NCBI GenBank assembly: GCA_007694095.1
Contig: RECI01000164.1
Coordinates: forward strand, 1-64,000
Length of the DNA stretch: 64,000 nt
Origin: Balneolaceae bacterium
Lineage (GTDB): Bacteria > Bacteroidota > Rhodothermia > Balneolales > Balneolaceae
Reading direction: 5' to 3'
Both the position numbers and the translations under genes were made by a program. Each line of letters opens with the position of its first letter. Positions within the stretch are counted from its first letter, which is position 1. Positions 30,162-40,897 of this stretch are shown piece by piece. The notes under the pieces are model-generated. The model did not search any database, was not told the DNA's origin, and was given only the letters and a program-made list of their open reading frames with translations.

Positions 30162-30923
30162 ATGAGATATTTCATTTTTATTGTTACCGTATTTATACTT
30201 TGTTATCAAGATCTATCTGCCCAGGCAGATTCGGGTGCCTACCTGAAAATTACCTACCTGAATTCAGATGCCGGAATGCCAATCATTCAACATATGGACA
30301 TCATCAAAGAAACACAGAAGAAAAGAGTTGAGGAGGGGGAAATCGATACATGGCGTTTCTATCAGGTACTGTACAGCAGCAATGCTTCGCACCGTTATCG
30401 GTTTGTGACAGTGGAAATATCCGGGCATTTGAATGGATTGCAATCGCTTCCGTTTGGAAGTGCAGGGACTGCAGAAGAGCGGGGACTTGAAAATGTAATT
30501 GCTTCCGCAAAAGTACATTCAGAAATATGGAATACACGTGCAAATGTTTATCGGGAGAGCCTGGATTCACCGAGCCGTTACAAAAATGCAAACTTCATGC
30601 GTGCAACACCCGGGCGGCTGGAAGAATATCTTGATCTTGAAATCAATATTGCCGCACCGTTGCACCAAAACCAGGCCAATAATGGTCGCATGGATGGCTG
30701 GAATTTTAACCGGTTGGTTTTCCCTACCGGTACTTCAGTAGCTTACAATTTTATTACTGCCGATTTTTACAGCGAACTGGAACAAATTGAAATGGGCATT
30801 ACCCGAGATTTGATTGAAAAAGTGCATCCGGACATGGATGTAAACGAGTTTGAAGATTTTGCTGACTCAATCCGCGAAAGGGTTTGGAGCGACCTTTGGG
30901 AGCTTCTTGAATACGTTGAATGA
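30162..30923 (+). CDS. hypothetical secreted protein
   Basis: ORF with signal peptide MRYFIFIVTVFILCYQDLSAQA. Confidence 0.55.
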   Translation: MRYFIFIVTVFILCYQDLSAQADSGAYLKITYLNSDAGMPIIQHMDIIKETQKKRVEEGEIDTWRFYQVLYSSNASHRYRFVTVEISGHLNGLQSLPFGSAGTAEERGLENVIASAKVHSEIWNTRANVYRESLDSPSRYKNANFMRATPGRLEEYLDLEINIAAPLHQNQANNGRMDGWNFNRLVFPTGTSVAYNFITADFYSELEQIEMGITRDLIEKVHPDMDVNEFEDFADSIRERVWSDLWELLEYVE

Positions 30924-31033
30924 TCAGTTTTTTATAAACCGTGGTGAGCTTGATATCTTTAATCAAAACAACATTGGCTGTGTTGATTAGTATGGCCAAG
31001 GTATTCAGGCAGATTTATTTTACCGCGTACAGA

Positions 31034-33010
31034 TTAAAATCGTATTTCCAGGCGGGACATGTAACCAAAACCCTCTCTGATACCAATTGGATGTGTCTGG
31101 TAATCATAATTAAGGATGTTTTTAAGCTGTAATGCCACACGCAGCCGCTGCTGCCACAGCCATTTCGAAACGCGAATATCAATCCTCAGATGTTGCGGCA
31201 GAGTATTTGAGTAGGTAAAATATTTAAACGGGAACTGTACGTAAAAAGAACGGTTTAGCTCACCGTCAAGCCTTGAAAATTCTGGCCAGGTTCGTTCTGA
31301 GAGGTATTGCACATCGAGCTGAAGTTCAAGGTCGGGGGATGGGGTGTAAAGAGCCGTATACTGAAATCGAATTGCAGGTGTCATTTCCCAGTATTGCTGA
31401 TAAACGGCATCACCATCCATGGTAGTGCGATATGTAAGATCAGCCGTTTGCTTGATCCGGTATGTGGTTTGATGATGGAGCCTGAAAGTGGCTGCCAGTC
31501 TTTCACCGGATTGTCCGCTGTAGAGGCTGAAAGTACCCGGTTGAGTACTGAATGGCAAATCATAGAGTACTCTTTGAAAAGGGATTTGAAGCGATAAATG
31601 GCGGAAGAATTGGAGGCCCATTTCGAGATTCCAGTCATCGTGCAATTTGATTTGATTATTTAAAGCCAAGTGTAATAAACGGTTGTTTTCGATTTCAGAC
31701 GGTATGTCAGATGAAATATTGAGATGAGAAAACAAATCATAGCCCTGGTTTATCCAGGTTTCAAGCGGGTTTGATTGTTCCGGCAGTAATTCACTGAATC
31801 CACCGGTTATTTGAACCCGCCATCCGGTAACAGGAAGGAGATCAATTGTGGAGTTCGAAGAAAAGCTACGGTTGTTATCATAAAAATGTACAATATTTTC
31901 TGTAGTAATCGAGAGACTTCTGTGAATACTAAACCGGTTTTGCATAAAGAATGAGGGAATGGTTACCTGTTTAAACGATGTCTGACGGCCGGTTGCCTCT
32001 GTCGACTCGTTTCCCATGCCGGCATCAATCCCTATTCGGTCTCCATCAATATAAAATGAACCACGCCAGGTGTGCACCTGTTTTTCCCACCCGATATCGA
32101 AATCAAATATATTACTGCGGAATGTGGTGGCCAAATTGCGCTGCTGGTAAAGTCCCCTGATGCCGCTTTTTTCCGATGTTCTCACATGTGCAAATGCTGA
32201 GTACTGTTCGGTTTCAAAACCTGTTGGAATTTCTCTTCCAAGTGGCTGGAAGAACAGAAAATCGGTGCTTTCAGACCTGGTTCCCTGCAGGCGTATTTCA
32301 ACGCGGTCACTTAAAAATCCGGTTTCTACAAGCCCAAGAGTGGAGATCGCATCAACCCTGAGCCAGATATTTTCTTCCGGAATACCCCTCATATTAATGA
32401 TCCGTGTCTGGATAAATTCATCAATATGCAGGTAATCGTGATAACGCAGGTTTCCTTTTGCATACCATCCTCCAAACCGCACTGAGAGCCCGGCATCGAG
32501 CCAAGGCCCAAATCGCTCCACGTTTGGTGTAACTTTATTCGGGTCAAATACCCAAGGCCCCGGTTCACCGCTGTTATGCCCGAGTTGACCGGACCCAAAA
32601 AGGGAGATACCCCTAGGAATGGGTTCAGATTTCAATTTCATGATTCCGGCCTGATATGGCAGGCCATTTTGGATGCCTGAACCATGAAAAGTCTCAAGGT
32701 TTTCTATCCTGAAAAGTGAAAGAGGAAATAGCTGTGCGTAATGAACTCCAAAAAAACCGGGTTCAAATGGGATGCCGTCTAATACAAAGGTCGGTTGAGG
32801 GCCGTAATACCCGTATTCGTTTGAATTGATCATAACCGACATACGATCCATAGAAGCATAATCCCACCCTGTTTGCCATACCAGGTCTTCCACTCCCATC
32901 ACAAATGATGAGTTGACGGAGTCTGGCTCAACTGCATGCAATGAACCAATTTCATCAAAGGCAAGCAGCATCGGGATAAAAAGGGCAACAACAGTTGAAA
33001 CAATGGGCAT
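31034..33010 (-). CDS. TonB-dependent receptor-like outer membrane protein
   Basis: plug-like GYYGPQPTFVLDGIPFEPG; barrel ending LKNILNYDYQTHPIGIREGFGYMSRLEIRF. Confidence 0.8.
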   Translation of the reverse strand: MPIVSTVVALFIPMLLAFDEIGSLHAVEPDSVNSSFVMGVEDLVWQTGWDYASMDRMSVMINSNEYGYYGPQPTFVLDGIPFEPGFFGVHYAQLFPLSLFRIENLETFHGSGIQNGLPYQAGIMKLKSEPIPRGISLFGSGQLGHNSGEPGPWVFDPNKVTPNVERFGPWLDAGLSVRFGGWYAKGNLRYHDYLHIDEFIQTRIINMRGIPEENIWLRVDAISTLGLVETGFLSDRVEIRLQGTRSESTDFLFFQPLGREIPTGFETEQYSAFAHVRTSEKSGIRGLYQQRNLATTFRSNIFDFDIGWEKQVHTWRGSFYIDGDRIGIDAGMGNESTEATGRQTSFKQVTIPSFFMQNRFSIHRSLSITTENIVHFYDNNRSFSSNSTIDLLPVTGWRVQITGGFSELLPEQSNPLETWINQGYDLFSHLNISSDIPSEIENNRLLHLALNNQIKLHDDWNLEMGLQFFRHLSLQIPFQRVLYDLPFSTQPGTFSLYSGQSGERLAATFRLHHQTTYRIKQTADLTYRTTMDGDAVYQQYWEMTPAIRFQYTALYTPSPDLELQLDVQYLSERTWPEFSRLDGELNRSFYVQFPFKYFTYSNTLPQHLRIDIRVSKWLWQQRLRVALQLKNILNYDYQTHPIGIREGFGYMSRLEIRF

Positions 33011-33597
33011 TACTGCAGAAAATTTTTGAGCCAGGCCGGAGTTTGAAATTTCAGTGTAACCCCTGCGGTTCCGTAAAATGCAGCGAAAGGAATGTTAAAA
33101 ATTGTACGATTATAGGATGCTGACATAAAAAACTCAGTGTTTTTGTTGATTTCAAGCTGGAGTCTTGCAAAAAGTTCATAAGAAAATTCACTTTCTTCAC
33201 GGCTGAATTTATACTCATCAGCATATATTTTATCGCGGTCGTGTAGTATAAAATTATTGCCCAAGCGGATTCCGGAGGTAAAAATCAGGTCATCGGCAGC
33301 GATATAACTATAGTTCCACCCGGCAAACACGTAGTGAGAGTGAAAGCCGGACCCTTCAAAGGTAAATTCATCGAATCTGGTGTAGCGAAGGCCTGCTTCA
33401 AAATTTCCAAATATATAAGGGGCACTCAATTCAAAACCGATCCCGTTTGCTGCATCCCAATTCCTTATAATAGTATTTCCGGCAAGCAGCCGGTGTCCTG
33501 TTACGGATATGCGTGTTCTTTCAAATGCAATTTGCCCATAAGAATAATCCACAGGCATAAAGGCAAGAAGTAAAATTATGAAGATCAGCTTATTCAT
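33010..33597 (-). CDS. hypothetical outer membrane beta-barrel protein
   Basis: signal peptide, barrel strands; stop/start overlap with the next gene. Confidence 0.6.
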   Translation of the reverse strand: MNKLIFIILLLAFMPVDYSYGQIAFERTRISVTGHRLLAGNTIIRNWDAANGIGFELSAPYIFGNFEAGLRYTRFDEFTFEGSGFHSHYVFAGWNYSYIAADDLIFTSGIRLGNNFILHDRDKIYADEYKFSREESEFSYELFARLQLEINKNTEFFMSASYNRTIFNIPFAAFYGTAGVTLKFQTPAWLKNFLQ

Positions 33598-33616
33598 ATG
33601 AAGATCAGCTTATTCA
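33577..33616. repeat. perfect 20-bp tandem duplication over the start codon
   Basis: tatgaagatcagcttattca x2. Confidence 0.95.
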
Positions 33617-33912
33617 ATAGCAAACGGATTTTTGATACTGTGATAATATGATAATCTGCAGCCATTTTCCTGAACAATCCTGGTTTCTTAAAATTTTTTC
33701 ATAATTTGGAAAAAAGATGGCCTAAATTACAATAAAATTGCGTATTTCCGTGTAAAGGATATAATTGTTTTATAATGAAGACAAAATGCTGACCAAATCA
33801 AGACAGAAATCCGCCTGAACAGGTTGTTAACACATTTGCAGATATGGTGAAACTGTCTGGATTGTTGATAAATGTGGTTTTAGCAGTTCAAACAACCTAT
33901 TCGGCGGTTTTT

Positions 33913-35055
33913 TTATGTAGTTGAATCCGGGCCACCGGCTGAGTTTGGGTTTTTTTCCAGACCGATATTCAGTGGTCGCTTGCTGTCGCCGGCAAGATGA
34001 ATGGTTTGTGTCGGGAACGCAAAATCAATTCCTTCTTCGTTAAATCTTCTGAAAATTTCACGGTTTACCCATTCAGTAAACTGCATGTATAGCCAATAAT
34101 CGGGCGGATGGTACCAATAGAAACATTTCAGGTTCAGAGAGTCGGCATTTAATTCATCAAAGAAGACACGAGGCGGCATATCCGGGTTCATTCCTTCGTG
34201 ATCTTCAAGGATCTCTTTGAGGATTTGAACAGCCTGGTCAACTTTTGCATGAGGTGTGTCATAGGTAATGGTCACATCGAACACGCGCCGGATGAATTGC
34301 CGTTTGCCTATATTATGAATGGTCATGTTGGCCAGGTTACCGTTGGGTACGGTGAGCATATGTCCGTCAAGTGTTCTAATTTTGGTAGTACGCACACCTA
34401 CCTCTATGATCACTCCCAATTTATTATCGAGATTGATCAGTTCACCTACGTTGAAGGGTTTGTCAGCAAAAATCATCAAGGAACCAAAGAAATTCCGGAT
34501 CGTGTCCTGGGCAGCGAGTCCAAGTGCCAGGCCTCCTATCCCAATGCCGGCAAGAATACTCGTGATCGGCTGGTCGCTGAGGGTTTGTGCTGCCTGCAGG
34601 ATAATGAGTATAACGACTGCCACCCGGATCGATTTGCCCACAATCGGGATCAGCATCTGGTCAATATTTGCAGTGTCCTCTTTTGCAAAACTTTTTATCC
34701 AGGCATCCAGCACATCAACCTGCCGGTAGGCAAAATGTCCGAATGCCAGGACGATAAGCAGTTCCAGAGTCGTAAATAACAGGCTATGAAATCCTTCGGG
34801 TATATTCAGAAACGAGATACCCACTCTTAAACCGATTGCGAAAAAGAGAAAAGTGACACTTAAAGATGCCGCTTCGGCTGAGACCGCAAGCAGGTTTTTT
34901 TGCATCGCTTCCAGTTTTGGCTTTAAACGATGAAGAAAAAATTTCAGAATTCTGCCTAAAAAGAGTGACAGTGCAATAATGATTATGAGCAAGGCAATAC
35001 GCCACACTTCATTTCCTGCAAACACAAATTCTGCAGGTTCGGTTAGTAAGTCCAT
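33913..35055 (-). CDS. mechanosensitive ion channel, MscS family
   Basis: GIGIGGLALGLAAQDTIRNFFGSLMIFADKPFNVGELI. Confidence 0.95.
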   Translation of the reverse strand: MDLLTEPAEFVFAGNEVWRIALLIIIIALSLFLGRILKFFLHRLKPKLEAMQKNLLAVSAEAASLSVTFLFFAIGLRVGISFLNIPEGFHSLLFTTLELLIVLAFGHFAYRQVDVLDAWIKSFAKEDTANIDQMLIPIVGKSIRVAVVILIILQAAQTLSDQPITSILAGIGIGGLALGLAAQDTIRNFFGSLMIFADKPFNVGELINLDNKLGVIIEVGVRTTKIRTLDGHMLTVPNGNLANMTIHNIGKRQFIRRVFDVTITYDTPHAKVDQAVQILKEILEDHEGMNPDMPPRVFFDELNADSLNLKCFYWYHPPDYWLYMQFTEWVNREIFRRFNEEGIDFAFPTQTIHLAGDSKRPLNIGLEKNPNSAGGPDSTT

Positions 35056-35074
35056 ATTTGTAACTGATCTGAGA

Positions 35075-36262
35075 TTATTCTTTTATTAAACCATTGTAGA
35101 GAGCTTCCAATAATTCGCCATTCAGATTTTGGCTGTACTCCCAAAACATTGCGCCACCCAGCCCTCTTGCTTTTATATAATCTGTTTTATGCTGAATGGA
35201 TTCCTCATCATCATAAGACCAAAAAGTACCGGTTTCGGGATTCCAAAGCCAGGGAGCTTTTGCCTCTGGGTCCCAGTAACGGGTAAAACCGTTTTTGTTA
35301 ATATATTCAGCTTTGAGCCGGTCGAAACCGGCTGCACCCCTGTCGCTGCCCGGAGCAAACTGGTAAAGCCCGTTGTCAACCGGTCGTACATCGGTCCAGT
35401 ACCGGCCATAAAATGCAACCCCAAGTACCAGTTTTTCAGATGGGATCCCCGAATCAATAAACCATTGTACCGACTGGTCGGCAGAACCTCTTGTATAGTG
35501 AAGGCTTTGTGAGCGGAAAAGATTGGTGTGATGGCCGGCAACAGGTGAGCCACCCGTGTGATAATCGTACGTCATCAATAGCACATAATCGAGATACTGG
35601 TGGGCCTTGTTCATTTCAGTATTCTGAAGAAATCCCTGGCTTGCCCCCGTGGCAATGGTAAGCAGATACGGGTCGGTTTCCCGGCCGTCAAGTACTGTTT
35701 GCCTGTCCAGGCGAATCCTCAGCTCCTCAAGCAGAAAGGTGAAGTTTTCACGGTCAACCGCGCGGAAAACATTTCCGGCGCCGGGGCTTCCCGGGTACTC
35801 CCAGTCAAGGTCAATACCGTCCAGGTTATAACGCTGTAAAAATTCGATTGCACTTTCAGCGAATTTTTTTCGCGATTCTTCGGTAAGGGCTGCATCTGAA
35901 AAATAGGTTGACCTGCTCCATCCGCCTACTGAAACCAGGATTTTTAATTCAGGATTTATCATCCTCAGTGAATCGAGAATAGCGTAATTAATGTCATCGT
36001 TGTCCAGGTAGGAGTTAATTTTTCCATCCTTGATATCAGCAAATGCATAATTGATGTGAGTCAATTTTAAAGCATCGATTTGTGTTGTTGACCACTCTCG
36101 CCAGCCTGCTACATAAGCTGCAATGATATAATCCTTACCTGTTTCATGGTTTGTTACTTCCAGACCCAGACCTGATTCAGAGTTCATATGGCCCAAAGTA
36201 TTTTGTGGTACAAGAAAAACAATGAAGCAGAGAGCTGCGGTATAGATTGTGAAGTATTTCAT
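35075..36262 (-). CDS. glycoside hydrolase family 18 (chitinase)
   Basis: YNLDGIDLDWEYPG (DxxDxDxE), VGGWSRS. Confidence 0.95.
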   Translation of the reverse strand: MKYFTIYTAALCFIVFLVPQNTLGHMNSESGLGLEVTNHETGKDYIIAAYVAGWREWSTTQIDALKLTHINYAFADIKDGKINSYLDNDDINYAILDSLRMINPELKILVSVGGWSRSTYFSDAALTEESRKKFAESAIEFLQRYNLDGIDLDWEYPGSPGAGNVFRAVDRENFTFLLEELRIRLDRQTVLDGRETDPYLLTIATGASQGFLQNTEMNKAHQYLDYVLLMTYDYHTGGSPVAGHHTNLFRSQSLHYTRGSADQSVQWFIDSGIPSEKLVLGVAFYGRYWTDVRPVDNGLYQFAPGSDRGAAGFDRLKAEYINKNGFTRYWDPEAKAPWLWNPETGTFWSYDDEESIQHKTDYIKARGLGGAMFWEYSQNLNGELLEALYNGLIKE

Positions 36263-36367
36263 CTAAAAAATCTTTGAATTACGAAAATGATTCCATTCTC
36301 TTAAATATGGGCAAATTTTTGGCGATATTCTTCCCCGATTCAATGAGTATAGAAAAAACAGGCATTC

Positions 36368-37825
36368 GTGAAAGAAAAGAACAACATTAAGCAAAAGCTA
36401 TCGGAGCTGGAGGGGGTATCCAAAACTCTGGAATCATCAACGGAGCGTAGAAATATGTTGAATACCCTAGCATTTAATTATGCTGAGCGGTTTTATGCTT
36501 CAATGAAGCAGGAGGCTGCATATCATTCATTTGATGAAACCGTGAATGATTTGCTAAACATTCCGTTAAATGAAGACGGGGAAGGTGCTGAAGAAGCTTT
36601 TTCATTTATAGAGGAAAAAATTATCCGCCCGGGGTTAAATTCAGCATCCGGGCGGAATTTTGGCTATATACCCGGCAGCAGCCTCTCAATCGCAGCTATT
36701 GGCGATTACCTGGCAGCAGTTACAAACCGTTATGCCAGTGTATATTCATCTTCGCCGGGAGCTGTTTTGCTGGAGACACAATTGGTTAAATGGATGGCGG
36801 ACACAGTGGGGTATCCTTCAGGTTCCGGCGGATATCTGGCATCGGGAGGCAGTATTGCTAACCTGACTGCTGTGGTTACTGCCCGCGACCATGCCCGGCT
36901 AAAAGGTGAGGATTTTATTAGGGTTGTGGTCTATCTTACAGATCAAACCCACCATTGTGTTGACCGTGCTTTGAATATTTCCGGCCTCAGGGAGTGCATC
37001 CGCAGGTATGTTCCCATGGATTCCGCATTTCGAATGATACCGGGTGAGCTGGACAGGCAAATTACAGAGGATAAAGAAAACGGGTTGATTCCATGGCTAA
37101 TCGTGGCATCTGCCGGTTCTACAGATAGCGGCGCAGTTGACCCGCTTGATAAAATCGGTTCGATAGCACAGTCACATAAACTCTGGTTTCATGTGGATGC
37201 AGCCTATGGTGGTTTTTTCCTGTTAACTGACGAGGGCAGAAATAGAATGAAAGGGATCGAACTGTCTGATTCGGTGGTACTTGATCCGCATAAAAGCCTT
37301 TTTTTACCATACGGTACAGGGGCATTGCTGGTGAAGGATATTGTTAATCTTGCTTCCTCCCACGCTTATAACGCAAATTATATGAAACATGCTGCAAGTG
37401 ATACCGGCATATACTCGCCAGCCGATATTTCTCCAGAACTCACGAAACATTTCAGGGCCATGAGAATGTGGCTTCCGCTTAAAATACATGGAGTCCGGGT
37501 ATTCAGAAGTGCACTTGAAGAAAAACTTCTGTTGGCAGATTACTTGTGGAGGGAGTTTAGCACGATGAATGATATTGAAGTAAGTCCGCCGCCCCAGTTA
37601 AGTATTTTCTTGTTCCGATGGGTTCCGGAAGGCGGTGATCACGAATTATTGAACCGGAGACTGCATGACTCACTTTTGCGGGATGGGTGTGTATTCTTGT
37701 CAACAACAGAGGTATATGGAAAATTTTATTTCCGGGTAGCAGTTCTGTCGGCCGCCACACATCTTGAGGAAGCAGAAATCTTTGTTCAAACCGTAAAAGA
37801 AAAAATGGCAGAGATCGGCCGGTAG
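36368..37825 (+). CDS. pyridoxal-dependent (aromatic amino-acid type) decarboxylase
   Basis: HVDAAYGGFFLLT, DPHKSLFLPYGTGALLV; GTG start. Confidence 0.9.
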   Translation: MKEKNNIKQKLSELEGVSKTLESSTERRNMLNTLAFNYAERFYASMKQEAAYHSFDETVNDLLNIPLNEDGEGAEEAFSFIEEKIIRPGLNSASGRNFGYIPGSSLSIAAIGDYLAAVTNRYASVYSSSPGAVLLETQLVKWMADTVGYPSGSGGYLASGGSIANLTAVVTARDHARLKGEDFIRVVVYLTDQTHHCVDRALNISGLRECIRRYVPMDSAFRMIPGELDRQITEDKENGLIPWLIVASAGSTDSGAVDPLDKIGSIAQSHKLWFHVDAAYGGFFLLTDEGRNRMKGIELSDSVVLDPHKSLFLPYGTGALLVKDIVNLASSHAYNANYMKHAASDTGIYSPADISPELTKHFRAMRMWLPLKIHGVRVFRSALEEKLLLADYLWREFSTMNDIEVSPPPQLSIFLFRWVPEGGDHELLNRRLHDSLLRDGCVFLSTTEVYGKFYFRVAVLSAATHLEEAEIFVQTVKEKMAEIGR

Positions 37826-38100
37826 ATTCGGATATCCCGGATTATTCACCTGTCTCATTGTTCGAAAGCGAAGCGATATTTCGTTGTGAGTAAGGCAAAA
37901 GGTAAAAAGCGACTGAAGGTAATCTGTTATCCCCCCTCGGTTTGATAATTGGCTTTAACCGGTTGAACGCTCGGTTGCGGAATGTGTGTGTTACTTCGCG
38001 CTGCATTGTGTGGCTGCCCAAGCGCTGACCGGCATTTCTCCCGGGGCTGCAAAAAGCTCACCTTGCTGGATTGAAAGGTGAACACTAAAAACTAAAAAAG

Positions 38101-38877
38101 TCACTCTAAACCTAAGCTAAAACGGTCGCGCAGTTCCTGTACATATATGCCAATATCGTTCCTTATTTCGAACAGTCGTGAATGGAACCGTGAGTAGATT
38201 GAATCTACGATAAACGGCTCACGTTTCATTTTTTGCAGGTACGAGAGAGCATCGTTGGCACTGTAGAGTGCTTTTTTGGTGTAGACAATGTTACCGCCAA
38301 GCACATCCTGTTCAAATCCGAATGAATAGCCACCGGCAAGTTTCGCACTGATTTTGAGAATGCTGATGATAAACTCGTGCACCTGTTTGGTTTGCAGATG
38401 GTCGGGAATGGCTTCAGCCCATTTCAGGATATCAACGGCAAAATTCCTTGCTTCGCGATATATATCGAGATTTTCGATGGATCCATAATCGGAGAATGTG
38501 AAATCTTCACTTAGTTCTTTCCATTCTTCACCGTAATCGAAATCGTCATCATCCTCATCATCCGCCATAAATGGTATGGAAGAGTCATCGAAAAAGAAAT
38601 CATCATCATCGATTTCATCCTCATCATCTTCCCAGTCATCCTCATCTTCAGGGAAATAGGCTTCATCTAAGAGCAGTTCTTCCTCGATAAAAGCCTCAAC
38701 CGCGTCAAGTTCGTCAAGACTTTCCTGAAGCAGCGTAATCCATCGGGGGGTATTGCCTTTAGGGTCAGAGGTGATAAAGCGCCTTAGTTGTTCGCTCCGT
38801 TTTTCGATTTCGTTTAGATGAGACTCCCATTGGAACTCGTTCCAAACGGGGCCGTCTTCAAAACCGTCTAAGCTCAT
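38101..38877 (-). CDS. hypothetical protein with Asp/Glu-rich segment
   Basis: ORF with EDEDDWEDDEDEIDDDDFFFDD. Confidence 0.6.
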   Translation of the reverse strand: MSLDGFEDGPVWNEFQWESHLNEIEKRSEQLRRFITSDPKGNTPRWITLLQESLDELDAVEAFIEEELLLDEAYFPEDEDDWEDDEDEIDDDDFFFDDSSIPFMADDEDDDDFDYGEEWKELSEDFTFSDYGSIENLDIYREARNFAVDILKWAEAIPDHLQTKQVHEFIISILKISAKLAGGYSFGFEQDVLGGNIVYTKKALYSANDALSYLQKMKREPFIVDSIYSRFHSRLFEIRNDIGIYVQELRDRFSLGLE

Positions 38878-38990
38878 TCAGTGATGTGCTAATGTTAATG
38901 GGTTATCGCATTAAAATAAAAGTTGCGATTAATTACAACCTGAAAAATACGATTTTTGCTAAAGAAAAACAGGAATAATATGCTCCGGCA

Positions 38991-39827
38991 TTAAAGTTTC
39001 TCAAGCACCCGGATCATTACTTTTGTCATTTTTGGTTCAGCCATGGCTGCCGCGTCCAGTATATCCTCAATAATCACGGGCTCGAGGGCATCGGGGAAGC
39101 ATTCATCGGTAATTACAGAAATACCGAGAACATCCATTCCCATGTGTACCGCGGCAATTACTTCGGGTATTGTACTCATGCCAACCACATCAGCGCCGAT
39201 GAGCCGGAGGAACCGGTACTCGGCCCTGGTTTCGAGCATGGGGCCGCTTACTGCCACATACACTCCCTGGTACATCTGAATGGCTTCTTCAAGTGCCACA
39301 TTTTGTGCTATTTCACGAAGGCGCTCGGTATAGGGATCGCTCATATCGGGGAAACGAGGTCCTAATTCGTTATCGTTTGGCCCAATAAGCGGGTTGTCGC
39401 CAAGCAGGTTGATATGATCACGGATAAGCATGATATCTCCCCGTTTGTAGTTTGGGTTCATTCCGCCGCATGCGTTGCTAACAAAGAGAGTGTCGGCGCC
39501 ATTGGCTTTTAGAACACGCACGGGAAAGACTATTTGCTGCATAGTGTACCCTTCATAGAAATGAAACCGCCCCTGCATGGCTACCACTTCTTTACCGCCG
39601 AGTTTTCCGAATAACAGTTTGCCGGCATGACTTTCTACGGTTGAGAGTGGAAAATGCGGGATGTCTTCGTAATGTATTTCGGTTTCAATATCCATTTCAT
39701 CGGCAAGCTGGCCAAGGCCGGTACCGAGTATAAGCATATAATTGGGTCTCAGGTCAGTTTGTGATTGTATATATGCAAGTGCTTCATTTCGTTTTTTACG
39801 AAAAGATTCGATGGATTCAGGCTGCAT
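38991..39827 (-). CDS. purine-nucleoside phosphorylase
   Basis: LILGTGLG; AMQGRFHFYEGY; SNACGGMNPNYKRGDIMLIRDHINL; GADVVGMSTIPEVI. Confidence 0.95.
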   Translation of the reverse strand: MQPESIESFRKKRNEALAYIQSQTDLRPNYMLILGTGLGQLADEMDIETEIHYEDIPHFPLSTVESHAGKLLFGKLGGKEVVAMQGRFHFYEGYTMQQIVFPVRVLKANGADTLFVSNACGGMNPNYKRGDIMLIRDHINLLGDNPLIGPNDNELGPRFPDMSDPYTERLREIAQNVALEEAIQMYQGVYVAVSGPMLETRAEYRFLRLIGADVVGMSTIPEVIAAVHMGMDVLGISVITDECFPDALEPVIIEDILDAAAMAEPKMTKVMIRVLEKL

Positions 39828-39845
39828 GTAAAAAAGATGTTTTGG

Positions 39846-40454
39846 TTAGTCGATGTCGTCCAGAATATCGTCAATTTTTTCGGTACCTGGTACTGTACTT
39901 TTTAATGATGCAGACTCAGGTTTCGGTTCTTTATCAGTTTGCTGTTTTTTCTTTTTTTGTTGTGATTCAAATTCAGATAAATCCGGAAGTGTGAATAATG
40001 AAGCATCGTCCTTACTGAACTGATGAACGTACTCGCTGGCATTATCCAGAAATGAACGGAGAGTTCTGATGATTTCAGTTCGTTTGTCAACTAATTGATG
40101 AATATTCTGCCTGATTTCTCTACGGGCTTCGTAAGCCTCTTTGATAATCTTTTCAGCTTCCAGTTCAGCTTTATCTTCTATCAATTTGGCCTGACGGCGT
40201 GCCATGCTAAGTTTTTCCTCAGCTGAACTTTTTGCAGTTTGAAGGGTTTCGTGCAATGCTTCCTCAACCCGCTCATAATGCTTTAATTTATCATTCAGTT
40301 TGTCGACCTGGTTCTCAAGTTCTCTCATTCTTCCTGTCATATGTTCCCACTCGCTCGCCAGCAGGTTCAGAAATGAGTTCACTTCACCAGGATCATATCC
40401 TCTTAATGATTTTTCAAACTGCTGCTGCTTAATCTCAAGGGCCGTTAATTTCAT
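39846..40454 (-). CDS. DivIVA domain-containing protein
   Basis: MKLTALEIKQQQFEKSLRGYDPGEVNSFLNLLASEWE. Confidence 0.9.
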   Translation of the reverse strand: MKLTALEIKQQQFEKSLRGYDPGEVNSFLNLLASEWEHMTGRMRELENQVDKLNDKLKHYERVEEALHETLQTAKSSAEEKLSMARRQAKLIEDKAELEAEKIIKEAYEARREIRQNIHQLVDKRTEIIRTLRSFLDNASEYVHQFSKDDASLFTLPDLSEFESQQKKKKQQTDKEPKPESASLKSTVPGTEKIDDILDDID

Positions 40455-40486
40455 AATGCAAAGAGGTAATAATGTTAATGGAATAA

Positions 40487-40855
40487 TTACTGGTTGAGCA
40501 TGTTGCGCAGCTTACTGCCCTGATTTGTTGCTTCTTTTTTACCTTCGTTCTCAATTTCTATTTCTATGGAACTTTTCTGTTCCAGCCTTGGAGAATCTTT
40601 TTTAGTGGCGGCAGATCTGCTCATTGCATTCTCAGGTTTATCATCTGTAACGATGGCTTCAAGGTTTGCAAGCCGCCGGTCGGTTTTCTCTTTAAATTCA
40701 CGGAGTGCCGACAGAAACTCCTGGTTCTCAGTGATATTTTTTCCTGAACCTCTTTTCACCCAAGCCTTTATGATACTGCCCACTATACCCAGGAAAACGA
40801 TGGTAACGACGCTTCCAAATACAATAGCTACAATTGCGATTTCTTGAGGATCCAT
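40487..40855 (-). CDS. small membrane protein, PspB-like paralog 1
   Basis: N-terminal TM + TDRRLANLEAIVTDD. Confidence 0.6.
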   Translation of the reverse strand: MDPQEIAIVAIVFGSVVTIVFLGIVGSIIKAWVKRGSGKNITENQEFLSALREFKEKTDRRLANLEAIVTDDKPENAMSRSAATKKDSPRLEQKSSIEIEIENEGKKEATNQGSKLRNMLNQ

Positions 40856-40897
40856 AAAATTTGTTCTTGTTGTGTTATTGGTTGTTTACAGCCGAAT

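Noticed and set aside
34198-34779. 193-aa plus-strand ORF
   Set aside because: Antisense shadow of the MscS gene.
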